Source: an uncultured Candidatus Poseidoniales archaeon (GTDB taxonomy: Archaea; Thermoplasmatota; Poseidoniia; Poseidoniales; Thalassarchaeaceae). From it: a stretch of 64,000 nucleotides of DNA. The position numbers were made by a program, and so were the translations under genes. Below are positions 46,018 to 55,064 of the stretch, in pieces. How positions within the stretch are numbered: the stretch's first letter is position 1; each line of letters opens with the position of its first letter. The notes below the pieces were generated by a model. That model was not told the DNA's origin, did no database searches, and saw nothing but the letters and a program-made list of their open reading frames with translations. Where the stretch lies: NCBI GenBank assembly GCA_902625325.1, contig CACOAW010000001.1, positions 1 to 64,000 on the forward strand. The letters are read 5' to 3'.

Positions 46018-47181
46018 ATGAGACTTGGCGTGCTTAAGGAGCCTGTTGGTGAGAATCGTGTGTCCGTTATTCCTAACTCATTCAAGAAACTGAATAAGTT
46101 AGGCTTCGAATTAGCTGTAGAATCAGGGGCCGGTGAAATATCTCACTACAGCGACAAAGAATACCAAATCGCTGGATTCACAGTTTCCGATAAAATCTCA
46201 GTCCTTGAGTCTGACATAGTAGTTTCAATATCGATGCCCGACCTTTCAGATGCCAAAGAAGGTCAGATATTTGTCTGCGTTTCGGATCCTTTCCGAAATC
46301 CTAGCATCGTTAAACAGGCCATCGAGAAGAAAATCACCCTAATTAGCATGGACATGATTCCACGAAGACTCTCCAGGGCCCAAGCAATGGATGTTAACTC
46401 GAGTCAAGACAATCTCGCCGGTTACAAGGCCGTTCTGCTGGGAGCAGCCCACGTTCCGAGGGGGATACCTATGATGACTACCAGTGCTGGTACCGTAAGG
46501 CCCTCAAAGTTCGTTATCATGGGCTCCGGAGTAGCCGGCCTACAGGCAATAGCCACTGCCAAGAGATTGGGGGCCATTGTCTATGCCTCGGATGTGAGAA
46601 AATCTGCTGCAGAACAGATTGAGTCTGTAGGGGGTCGTTTCATCGAAGTCGATGGAATGGACGATTTCGAAGATGAATCTGGTTATGCTAAGCCACTTAC
46701 CCCGGAGTTTATTCAGAAGGTGAACGATACCGTGTGCGAGGTGGCCAGAGATGCCGATGTAATCATAACGACGGCTAGGATTTTTGGTAGGCCTGCACCG
46801 ATCACTGTTCCGGCTTCTGCAATATCTACTTTCAAGCCAGGGTCAGTTGTAGTAGACATGAATGCGGATGTCGGGGGCAACTGTGAACTGACAGAGCCGG
46901 GCGAGGTATTCACCACAGAAAACGGCGTAACAATTGTTGGAACGACGAATCTCCCCGGTGAACTGTCAACTACCGCAAGTATGCTATATTCCAACAATAT
47001 GGTTACGTTCCTGTCCACACTTGTCAGTAAGGAGTCAATCAGCATTGACCTCGATGACTCTATTCTTGTAGGTGCACCAGAAGGAGATGAGTTTTACGTT
47101 CCGGGAATGGGTGGAGTTCTATTGTGCCACCAAGGTGAGATTCACCACAAACAGAGTCGACTCTTGGAGGTGGTTAACTAA
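46018..47181 (+). CDS. pntAA: NAD(P) transhydrogenase alpha subunit, soluble part
   Basis: The 387-residue protein is the NAD(H)-binding domain I of proton-translocating transhydrogenase: GVLKEPVGENRVSVIP at the N-terminus, the Rossmann MGSGVAGLQAIATAKRLGA, and the mobile loop before TVCEVARDADV. It passes hydride between NADH and NADP+. GGCGGTAAA precedes the ATG. The TAA overlaps the pntAB ATG by one base (TAATG). The three-subunit split is the bacterial form. Confidence 0.95.
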   Translation: MRLGVLKEPVGENRVSVIPNSFKKLNKLGFELAVESGAGEISHYSDKEYQIAGFTVSDKISVLESDIVVSISMPDLSDAKEGQIFVCVSDPFRNPSIVKQAIEKKITLISMDMIPRRLSRAQAMDVNSSQDNLAGYKAVLLGAAHVPRGIPMMTTSAGTVRPSKFVIMGSGVAGLQAIATAKRLGAIVYASDVRKSAAEQIESVGGRFIEVDGMDDFEDESGYAKPLTPEFIQKVNDTVCEVARDADVIITTARIFGRPAPITVPASAISTFKPGSVVVDMNADVGGNCELTEPGEVFTTENGVTIVGTTNLPGELSTTASMLYSNNMVTFLSTLVSKESISIDLDDSILVGAPEGDEFYVPGMGGVLLCHQGEIHHKQSRLLEVVN

Positions 47182-47495
47182 TGCTCACCACCGCAACTCT
47201 GGTGGCTAGCATTACTGTTTTCGTACTGGCGATTTTCCTAGGTTTCGAATTGATTAGCAAAGTCCCCCCTACACTACATACACCTCTGATGTCAGGGGCT
47301 AATGCCATTTCTGGCATCACCATCGTAGGTGCGTTGATACTTTCTAATGTCGAATTCAACAATGGAAACCCAGGCACTGCTTCTTGGTTGGCATTCATAG
47401 CTTTGGTTATGGCCACGATAAACGTAGTTGGAGGCTTCATGGTTACTAACAAGATGCTCGAGATGATTGCAGGAAAGAAAAGAGGTGGCAATTGA
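47181..47495 (+). CDS. pntAB: NAD(P) transhydrogenase alpha subunit, membrane part
   Basis: The 104-residue membrane protein has three to four helices; the TPLMSGANAISGITIVGAL segment is the PntAB signature. It makes part of the proton channel of domain II. It overlaps pntAA by 1 nt and pntB by 4 nt (ATGA), keeping the three chains translationally coupled. Confidence 0.95.
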   Translation: MLTTATLVASITVFVLAIFLGFELISKVPPTLHTPLMSGANAISGITIVGALILSNVEFNNGNPGTASWLAFIALVMATINVVGGFMVTNKMLEMIAGKKRGGN

Positions 47496-48940
47496 TGGTC
47501 GACTCGGTTGTCTGGGACATAGGTTACCTTGTATCGGCAGCTCTGTTTATTTTCGGTATAAAACGTCTTTCCAGTCCTAAAACTGCCCCTCAGGGCAATC
47601 GTCTTGGCGCTTATGGGATGTTTCTTGCAGTTCTAGTTACACTCGTAAAGATGTATTCTGAGGGGATTATCGGAATTGAGCTGATAGCCGCCGGGTTAGC
47701 TCTTGGTACCATCATCGGATACATTATGGCTACTACGGTTGAGATGACTGAGATGCCAGAACTGGTCGCCCTATTCAACGGATTTGGCGGGGGGGCATCA
47801 GCACTTGTGGGTCTTTCAGAAGTACTCAAGCGGCTACAGGAGGGGGAAATCCCAGATGCAGGCATCGAGTTATACGCCACATGGATCGCAATAGGACTTT
47901 CCGGAATAGTCGGATGGGTTACGCTTACTGGAAGCCTCATGGCTATGGGAAAACTCAGGGGAGGGTTCTACATCCCTTTCACGAAAAAGGATGATCGAGG
48001 GCGGAGTAAATGGGTTAGTTTCCCTACTTGGGGGCCCCCATGGCTTAATGCTGTCAAGTGCGCGATATTGATTAGTTGCATTTCTCTGATTGGACTAACA
48101 ATCCAAGAACCTGAGAATTACGACTACATCTATTCACTAGTCGGCCTGTCTTGCCTACTCGGCGTGCTATTCGTTATACCAATTGGTGGTGCTGACATGC
48201 CGGTTGTTGTAAGCCTCCTGAATTCAATGTCGGGAATTGCCGCAGCTTTCACCGGTTTCGTGATAGGAAACAATGTCCTGATTATCGCTGGCTCTATGGT
48301 GGGAGCGGCCGGCCTAATCCTGACTTTCATTATGTGCAAAGCGATGAACAGAACCCTCACTGCAGTCCTTTTCAAGTCATTCGGAGGAGGCGGCCGTGAG
48401 TCGGTTACCAGAACCAAAGTAGGAAGCGACCCAGAGGAGGTAGCAATGGTTTGCGATGGCATAAGCAAGTGCGTAATTATTCCTGGCTATGGTATGGCAG
48501 TTAGTCAGGCACAGCATGCTGTCAAGGAGTTCGCTGACCTTCTGGAGTCTCAGGGTGTGGAGGTTTCGTACGGAATCCATCCTGTCGCAGGTAGGATGCC
48601 AGGACACATGAATGTACTATTAGCCGAGGCTAGCGTCCCATACGAACAACTCATTGAGATGGACGACATTAACTCCGAACTCCCGGAGACCGACGTTGCT
48701 CTCGTAATAGGCGCCAATGATACCGTTAACCCGGTTGCTCGTACAGGCGATGGGCCACTTGGAGGAATGCCGATCATCGACGCTGACAAGGCAAGAGTTG
48801 TTGTAATTATCAAAAGGAGCCTTTCCGTTGGGTATGCGGGAGTTGACAACGACCTATTCTATGATGACAAGACTATGATGCTATTCGGTGACGGTAAGAA
48901 GATGATGAATGAATTGAATTCCTCTATCAAGGAGTTATGA
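47492..48940 (+). CDS. pntB: NAD(P) transhydrogenase beta subunit
   Basis: The 482-residue protein has an N-terminal multi-helix membrane domain (about 1-290, including NGFGGGASALVG) and a C-terminal NADP(H)-binding domain III (about 305-482) with GYGMAVSQAQH, HPVAGRMPGHMNVLLAEA and IGANDTVNPVA. With PntAA/PntAB it uses the proton gradient to make NADPH from NADH, a likely supply for DHFR, geranylgeranyl reductase and biosynthesis. Confidence 0.96.
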   Translation: MMVDSVVWDIGYLVSAALFIFGIKRLSSPKTAPQGNRLGAYGMFLAVLVTLVKMYSEGIIGIELIAAGLALGTIIGYIMATTVEMTEMPELVALFNGFGGGASALVGLSEVLKRLQEGEIPDAGIELYATWIAIGLSGIVGWVTLTGSLMAMGKLRGGFYIPFTKKDDRGRSKWVSFPTWGPPWLNAVKCAILISCISLIGLTIQEPENYDYIYSLVGLSCLLGVLFVIPIGGADMPVVVSLLNSMSGIAAAFTGFVIGNNVLIIAGSMVGAAGLILTFIMCKAMNRTLTAVLFKSFGGGGRESVTRTKVGSDPEEVAMVCDGISKCVIIPGYGMAVSQAQHAVKEFADLLESQGVEVSYGIHPVAGRMPGHMNVLLAEASVPYEQLIEMDDINSELPETDVALVIGANDTVNPVARTGDGPLGGMPIIDADKARVVVIIKRSLSVGYAGVDNDLFYDDKTMMLFGDGKKMMNELNSSIKEL

Positions 48941-48997
48941 GGTCTATCTCCCCCAACCGTTATTTGACATCGACTGCGAGAAAGGTATAGTGATATC

Positions 48998-50020
48998 ATG
49001 CGTTTGAGCGTTAGTCGCGCCTTCATATGCCTTGTAGTAGTAGCTGCGGTATCAATCCCTGCTCTTGGAATGAGCAACGGCCCCGGGGCTTACAATTCAG
49101 ACGATGAGTTGACCGTAAAGTATGGTTGCTCATGCCACAACAACGGCGCATCATCAGATAGAGCAGTTGTAATGGTTACGGGTGTCCCCCTTATGTACGA
49201 ACCATCAGAGAGTTATCAACTCACTATCAGGGTAGCTGACTCTCTTACCCTATCGGGCGGTGAAGGAAACACACAAGCTGGTTTCCTGCTTTCTTCTGAT
49301 TCGATTGGCAACTTCACCTGGCAAGACGACCAAGAAATACGTTACGCAGAGGGGCGAGCTGATGATGTTTCACACTCTGATACTGACCTCGATGGATCAT
49401 GGGTATTGACATGGACAGCTCCCGATGATGACATGGGGATAGTACAATTTTGGATAGCGGGAAACTCAGTAGATGGGGGGGGGATACCCGACGAGATGGA
49501 TTACTGGAACGTCCTTTCTTTCTCGATTAACCCACCTGGCACTATAACCACTGATGAGAGCGGAGCAACCTTGGAAACTCGAACCATCTCTGTTGGCACT
49601 TATGACTCGCTATTCCTACTAGAGGTGTCTGACGAACAACTCGAGAAGGAACGTCAGGACGGAATATCCCAAAGGGTGTTCTCACAAGGTAACCTGTTCT
49701 ACTGGACTAGCCTAACTGCACTTATCGTCGGGGCAGTCGTCCAGAAGGAGATTCTCGAACGAAAATATGATGACGGACCAGAATTCTTGGCGAGCGAACT
49801 GGCTTATCCCCAGGGTTTCCGTAGGGCGTTCGGCTGCTTGCTATCGTTCTACCTAGGCGTCAGATGGGCTAGTTCCGATAGCCCTATTGTTTTCCAAGGT
49901 GTGGACTTCACAGATTTCGCCACCGGTACAGCGTTCTTCGTTAGTGCATGGGCTGCTTATGGCGTGTATAGAACGGTTCTTGCAGCCAGAACCTTGCCCG
50001 ATGCGAAGGATGTATTGTGA
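48998..50020 (+). CDS. Exported CSCH-containing protein with C-terminal membrane helices
   Basis: The 340-residue protein has a signal peptide (about 5-25), then YGCSCHNNG (about 42-50), a C-x-C-H motif one residue short of a heme c CxxCH. A beta-sandwich ectodomain follows (about 55-190) resembling the reelin/choice-of-anchor-V type, where such a motif is usual. The C-terminal third has three or four membrane segments (about 232-332). The last codons overlap tatC (GTGA), so it is cotranscribed with a protein-export gene. Its role is unknown. Confidence 0.75.
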   Translation: MRLSVSRAFICLVVVAAVSIPALGMSNGPGAYNSDDELTVKYGCSCHNNGASSDRAVVMVTGVPLMYEPSESYQLTIRVADSLTLSGGEGNTQAGFLLSSDSIGNFTWQDDQEIRYAEGRADDVSHSDTDLDGSWVLTWTAPDDDMGIVQFWIAGNSVDGGGIPDEMDYWNVLSFSINPPGTITTDESGATLETRTISVGTYDSLFLLEVSDEQLEKERQDGISQRVFSQGNLFYWTSLTALIVGAVVQKEILERKYDDGPEFLASELAYPQGFRRAFGCLLSFYLGVRWASSDSPIVFQGVDFTDFATGTAFFVSAWAAYGVYRTVLAARTLPDAKDVL

Positions 50021-50757
50021 CTAGCGAATTAGCCAGCGTTTTCCCTAACTGGGATATTCAAGAGCACCTCAGAGAGCTGAATACAATAGCCCGAAGAACC
50101 TCATTTACATTGATCATCATGTGTATCTTCTGGTCCTTCTCAATAGATAATATGATCACTCACTGGTTAGGTGTATTACCTCTGGAAACTGGACCCAACA
50201 ACGAGACCATGTCAATCTATGGGCCGTACGAATGGCTACAGTTGAGGTGGGCTGCTGTAATTCTCCTAGGATTAATATCAATTTTGCCATTAATCTCGAT
50301 ACAGGTTTATTCGTTCGCTAGGCCAGGACTATATCCACCAGAGCGAAATTGGCTGATATCGGTACTTGTTCTCTCGACAGCTATCATCCCAATCATCATT
50401 TCCCTAATATGGTATCTGGCCCTGCCTACCTTGTTTGAGCTGTCTGAAGCATCTGGTAGGCCCGATGGCCTACTTGTTAGATACGATGCCTCCGCTATCT
50501 TCTCTTTAGGTATGGCACTTTCTTGGGTACTTGTAATCTGGTCGGTGACAACGATTTCACTCTCTCTAACGAGAATATATGGCATGATAAAAAATGGCGA
50601 GATTAGGTTCAGGAAGCGCTTACTCGCAATTTCAACAGGTTTGGTAATTCTAACTTTACCCATCGAGTTTGATGGATTGAAAATTATAATTGCAATACTT
50701 TCCGCAGGATTATCCGATATCGTATCAAACTCCTTGCCAATTAGAATCATCGATTAA
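50017..50757 (+). CDS. tatC: Sec-independent translocase TatC-like protein
   Basis: The 246-residue membrane protein opens with the EHLRELNTIARRTSF amphipathic segment whose Glu contacts the twin-arginine signal. It then has about six helices and the FARPGLYPPERN loop characteristic of TatC. It would move folded proteins across the membrane with TatA, which is not in the window. The GTG start overlaps the preceding stop by 4 nt. Confidence 0.9.
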   Translation: MTSELASVFPNWDIQEHLRELNTIARRTSFTLIIMCIFWSFSIDNMITHWLGVLPLETGPNNETMSIYGPYEWLQLRWAAVILLGLISILPLISIQVYSFARPGLYPPERNWLISVLVLSTAIIPIIISLIWYLALPTLFELSEASGRPDGLLVRYDASAIFSLGMALSWVLVIWSVTTISLSLTRIYGMIKNGEIRFRKRLLAISTGLVILTLPIEFDGLKIIIAILSAGLSDIVSNSLPIRIID

Positions 50758-50832
50758 ATCTGGAACAAAACTCGACTTAACCAGATAACATCTGGGGATT
50801 GGTTTGAAAGCATTAGCTACAGGCCAAAAGGT

Positions 50833-52818
50833 GTGGGCAAAAGCACACCGACTAGTATTTTTCGAATTTTTTCTGTTATCATGCTAATGGTAGCATCTTC
50901 GTTCGTATACATAAATTCTGAATCGGTTAACGACGCCATATCATCAACAGTCGAAACGAGAAATGCCAATGGAAGTCCATTAGTCGGACTTGCAGAGAAA
51001 GAATTCTGGCCGGTACTAAGAGTCAGCTTTCCCGCGAAACCCTTCCCTAACTCTCAACTGGAGCATCTGTTCGAAGGGGATAATTCGGCACAACAATACA
51101 TCTCCGAGATGAGCGGGGGTGATTCTCAATTAACGACGACTATAGTGGGAGAGACTTGGGCTTCCCCATACTCAGAGTCCCACTGGGGGACGGATTCCGA
51201 AACTGAGAGAGACACGGGAGCGGACTCTGGAGGTGCTAGAGAATTAGCAAGAGAGGCGATAATTAGTGCGTTCTCTGAGTCTGGGCGGGGACAAAATCTA
51301 GACATCTCTCAATGGGATTTAGATGGAGACTTCAATGTTGACAGGCTACTCATTATACATTCCGGACAGCCACAAGAAGAGGGAGGACCATCGACGAGCA
51401 TTTGGAGCCACTTTTCAACATTCTACGAGCCTGTTACGGTCGGGGATTATACATTCGAACACTACACGATGGCTTCAGTGCATGGGGGCCTCGGAGTATT
51501 AGTCCATGAGATGCTGCATCAGATGGGTGCCGTAGATTTGTACGATGTACATAGCGATGCACCTACGAGAAACTGGCATGGACTAGGTGATTGGGACGTG
51601 ATGGCCAGTGGAAATTGGGTAGATGATGGTTCCAAGCCAACGCTACCTTCATCTTCCACTCTCGAACTTATTGACGCCATAGATCCAATTGAACCTAATT
51701 TAACCTCGGATGGAAACTTCTCTCTCGAACCTCTATCTTACGGCGGTAACCCACTAAAGATTGAGATAGCTCCTCGAGAATATATCTGGATTACACTTAG
51801 ATCGAATACTGGTTTCGACAAGGGTTTGCCCGGGCACGGCATATTAGTCGAACAGCAGGATCTAAATTTCGGAGACGTGGCTTCAAACCTAGTGAATACC
51901 GACCCAACAAAACCATGGGTTAAGATTGTTGAAGCAGATGGAGACGATGCTCTATTGAGGGCTAAAGACTATGGCTCTGCAGCTGATGTTTTCGTTGCTG
52001 GTGATAGATTCGGCCATACTGGTAAGAAGATTTGGGACAATCACGGGAGGCTTGTCCAATGGACAATTAATGTCATAGATATTAGCGAGGGTTCCGCAGT
52101 TATTGATTTCGATTTCGTTGGTGATGCGAACTCTACACTAAAATTGCCCCGAAATCCTATCGTGGTTCTAAATGATGAACCAATCATTGCAGATATGTTC
52201 ACGACCGACAAATGTACGGTAGAAGTTGATATCTCATCAACAGGCGGTGTTGTGATCCCCTCCCACAATGGCAATACTACAAGGATTCAATTAATCGAAA
52301 TAAGAAACTCTTCTTCTTCTAAGGGGACGATTGAAGGATCTATTGGTTGCCAGGACCAACCTAAGAACACAGTGTCCATTGATTGGATAGTAGTAAACCA
52401 CAGGCTCTCTCCAGATGATATCATAGCAACCATACCTTGGGACTCAGAATCTACTATTGCTCTATATCCTGAATCACTTGGTTCCGGCCCCAGGACATAT
52501 AGTAGCATAACGATTGAAGGTGCCGCTGGAAGAATCGCTGAACCACTAACCAAAGGAACGTTTTACCCCGGAGACGCAATTGAATTGCGAATTACCCCAA
52601 ATGGACTTCTGGAGCCAAGGATGGTTGCAAAAGGGGAACTTGTCATTCTAGACTCGGATAACATCGAACAAAGAGTCCCGTTCCAATTAAATGCGGAAGG
52701 AGATCTGCCTTTCGGACCATTAAACTGGCTGGCAATTCCCTCCAATGCAATTTCCGCAGTTCTCGTCTTGATGGCATTGTCCATAGCAACCAAAGATACG
52801 CAGAACAAGAAAAATTAG
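50833..52818 (+). CDS. M6-family (immune-inhibitor-A-like) secreted metalloprotease
   Basis: The 661-residue protein starts at GTG 50833 with an N-terminal signal/anchor segment (about 9-28). The zinc site HEMLH is at 225-229, followed by the M6-typical MGAVDLYD and GLGDWDVMASGNW. A beta-rich C-terminal half and a final membrane segment (about 632-652) with a Lys-rich tail follow. It would be a membrane-tethered extracellular protease. It is 75 nt after tatC on the same strand; no twin-arginine signal is visible in it. Confidence 0.88.
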   Translation: MGKSTPTSIFRIFSVIMLMVASSFVYINSESVNDAISSTVETRNANGSPLVGLAEKEFWPVLRVSFPAKPFPNSQLEHLFEGDNSAQQYISEMSGGDSQLTTTIVGETWASPYSESHWGTDSETERDTGADSGGARELAREAIISAFSESGRGQNLDISQWDLDGDFNVDRLLIIHSGQPQEEGGPSTSIWSHFSTFYEPVTVGDYTFEHYTMASVHGGLGVLVHEMLHQMGAVDLYDVHSDAPTRNWHGLGDWDVMASGNWVDDGSKPTLPSSSTLELIDAIDPIEPNLTSDGNFSLEPLSYGGNPLKIEIAPREYIWITLRSNTGFDKGLPGHGILVEQQDLNFGDVASNLVNTDPTKPWVKIVEADGDDALLRAKDYGSAADVFVAGDRFGHTGKKIWDNHGRLVQWTINVIDISEGSAVIDFDFVGDANSTLKLPRNPIVVLNDEPIIADMFTTDKCTVEVDISSTGGVVIPSHNGNTTRIQLIEIRNSSSSKGTIEGSIGCQDQPKNTVSIDWIVVNHRLSPDDIIATIPWDSESTIALYPESLGSGPRTYSSITIEGAAGRIAEPLTKGTFYPGDAIELRITPNGLLEPRMVAKGELVILDSDNIEQRVPFQLNAEGDLPFGPLNWLAIPSNAISAVLVLMALSIATKDTQNKKN

Positions 52819-53885
52819 TACCTGATCGGATTACTCCATCTTGAATCGGAGGGCGGCCTGGATATTTGCAAGTATCTCCACCCTTTTTCACCATCGAATA
52901 TTGGGTAAAGCCAATCCTTGTTTACGCCTGAGGCCAACCTCGATGAGAGACAGGCCTCCGCCCAATTCCTTGGATTGTCTGATGATGGGTCTACTACTAA
53001 CCAAGGAGCGTGACCTTCCCCTACATCCGAGGGGTAGCATCTCCACTTCGTCCCGTACTTGAACCCAGACCTAGTGTTCAGACCCCTTTTCCAAAGATCG
53101 AGAACTATACTAGAAGATACCGACATGTTCTCTGTTCCCTTGTTCGTTATGGATTGGACAACCTCGTATTCGATATTTTCTAGCTGTCTTCCGCCATGTA
53201 CTGGTAATCCAATAGCATCGAATACCCAATCATCGTCGTGAATAATGAACACTCCATCTTCTCCTAAATCAACTGAATTAAGCCTAGAAATCCTTTGAAA
53301 CTCATCGAAGTCTGGTGGACGAAGAACTCCAGTTGGATCTGACTCAGAAATACGATAAGTGACTACAGACTTTTCCTCATCCACGACAAGAACCTCTGAA
53401 ATCCTATTCTTGGAATATACCTCATTTGACCAATGAAGTAACGAGTCCAATGAACGTGATTGATCGGATTTACCACTCAATAATTCACTCGAACTAAACC
53501 AAATAACTTCTGAGTCTGGTTCATTTCTAGAAGGGTGCTTATCTGAAGCCCACCTAATGCCCCATGAATCACAATTATCTATGCCCAATTTAGAGAAGTT
53601 ATGGTGGAGCACAACTTTGTTTCCCGGAACTCTTAATGCTTCTAAAACCGCATATTCTTGAATTATTGCCGGGTCTTTCTGTAGTCTCTCATTCACCCAT
53701 TCTAACATGGCATTATCATCTGGAATCAAAGGAAAGATTACTCCTCTGTGATTCCTTGAGAATAAGACTTCAATGTCAGAAAGCGCTAGTCCACCTCCGT
53801 CGATAAGTCCCCCGATAGCCGATTTCTCCCATAATCTACTATACTCTGGACCTTCGAAAATCCACCATTTCCCGGTCCACTCCAT
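52815..53885 (-). CDS. endA: tRNA-splicing endonuclease
   Basis: The 356-residue protein is of the two-unit euryarchaeal length. The C-terminal catalytic domain has Y284, H292 (GHAPWLV) and K323 (VNKDWLYP), a triad with the expected His-Lys spacing of 31. The N-terminal half repeats the fold in degenerate form. EndA cuts introns at bulge-helix-bulge sites in tRNA and other RNAs. Its stop overlaps that of the M6 protease by 4 nt (TTAG). Confidence 0.88.
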   Translation of the reverse strand: MEWTGKWWIFEGPEYSRLWEKSAIGGLIDGGGLALSDIEVLFSRNHRGVIFPLIPDDNAMLEWVNERLQKDPAIIQEYAVLEALRVPGNKVVLHHNFSKLGIDNCDSWGIRWASDKHPSRNEPDSEVIWFSSSELLSGKSDQSRSLDSLLHWSNEVYSKNRISEVLVVDEEKSVVTYRISESDPTGVLRPPDFDEFQRISRLNSVDLGEDGVFIIHDDDWVFDAIGLPVHGGRQLENIEYEVVQSITNKGTENMSVSSSIVLDLWKRGLNTRSGFKYGTKWRCYPSDVGEGHAPWLVVDPSSDNPRNWAEACLSSRLASGVNKDWLYPIFDGEKGWRYLQISRPPSDSRWSNPIRY

Positions 53886-53956
53886 GTACGAACGAGGACG
53901 CTGTCAAATTAGACGCTATCCCCAAATATCATCCGTGTGACCTCTGTGGGAATAAC

Positions 53957-55009
53957 GTGACCGAAGACACCGAAGAAAGAAGAAAGGAAAGCCTCAAGAC
54001 TCTGCGAAATCTTTTGAAAACAATAGATGGGCAAAAGGTGACACTCATTGGTGACACAATGCTCGATAGATATCACCACGGTTTTGCAAATAATCTGAAC
54101 TCTACAGCCCCAGTACCTGTACTGAAGATTACCCATTCGGAGGAGTCACCGGGTGCATCTGCACACATAGCCATAGGACTCTCTTCATTCGGAATGAAGG
54201 TCTCATTCCATACTGCGTTAGGGGATGATTCTGAGGGCGATTCGATAATTTCTACACTAAAAAAATTCAATATTTCGACAGATAACGTAAGCATCATCCC
54301 ATCCAGGGAGACTCTTACTAAGATTCGATTCTTCGGCAGTAGGGAGAGCCTTCTCGATAGAGGGCAAATACTGCTACAGGCAGATCGAGGTACAAACGAA
54401 CCCGTAGGTGAAGCAATCTCTTCTGAGCTCGCTTCTTCTGCAATAGAAGGTTTAGAGGACAGTTGCGCCTTGGTTATTTCTGACTACGACAAGGGAGTTG
54501 TTACTATCGAAGAATCTCTTAAGTTAATCTCCGAGGCAAATAAGATAGGAATTCCAGTGATAGTAGATCCTAAATTAACCGGCTTGGAAAAAAGCCGAGG
54601 CGCATCTGTAGTGATTTTTGAAAAGAGGGGCATGTCCCTTTTAGCACGTCGAATCGGAAAAGAAATAGAAGAAGCGGCGCAGAATATGCTGATTGAGTAT
54701 TCATGGCATGGAATTCTTGTACTGGGGGGAATTCATGGAGTCCAGTTGTACCAGCGTGATTCCGACTCTATCCTCATACCATGCATGGCACCTGCTGCAG
54801 AACAGCAGATAGGAATGCACGATGCAGCCGCAACATCTCTTGCAGCAGCCCTGGGCTCAGGTCTTTCCCTCTATGACGCGGCTTTGCTGGCATCTGCAGC
54901 ATGCGAATGCGTCCTCTCAGCTAGTACCGCAAAGGAGTACATTGATCGAGATACACTAGGGTTATGGCTTGATGAGCTTTCATGGCAGATGAGAATATCT
55001 GATAGGTAG
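53957..55009 (+). CDS. PfkB-family sugar kinase (HldE kinase-like)
   Basis: The 350-residue protein resembles the kinase half of the heptose enzyme HldE: VTLIGDTMLDRYHHG, PVPVLKI, SPGASAHIAIGLSSFG and VISDYDKGVV. The usual C-terminal GAGD is replaced by GMHD (with the catalytic Asp kept), and no cytidylyltransferase domain follows. It probably phosphorylates a sugar or sugar-phosphate. The altered anion-hole glycines make activity uncertain. It is divergent from endA. Confidence 0.85.
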   Translation: MTEDTEERRKESLKTLRNLLKTIDGQKVTLIGDTMLDRYHHGFANNLNSTAPVPVLKITHSEESPGASAHIAIGLSSFGMKVSFHTALGDDSEGDSIISTLKKFNISTDNVSIIPSRETLTKIRFFGSRESLLDRGQILLQADRGTNEPVGEAISSELASSAIEGLEDSCALVISDYDKGVVTIEESLKLISEANKIGIPVIVDPKLTGLEKSRGASVVIFEKRGMSLLARRIGKEIEEAAQNMLIEYSWHGILVLGGIHGVQLYQRDSDSILIPCMAPAAEQQIGMHDAAATSLAAALGSGLSLYDAALLASAACECVLSASTAKEYIDRDTLGLWLDELSWQMRISDR

Positions 55010-55064
55010 AAACATGATTACATGGGATTGAATAGTGTTGGTTAACGCCGATGGAACGAGAGCC

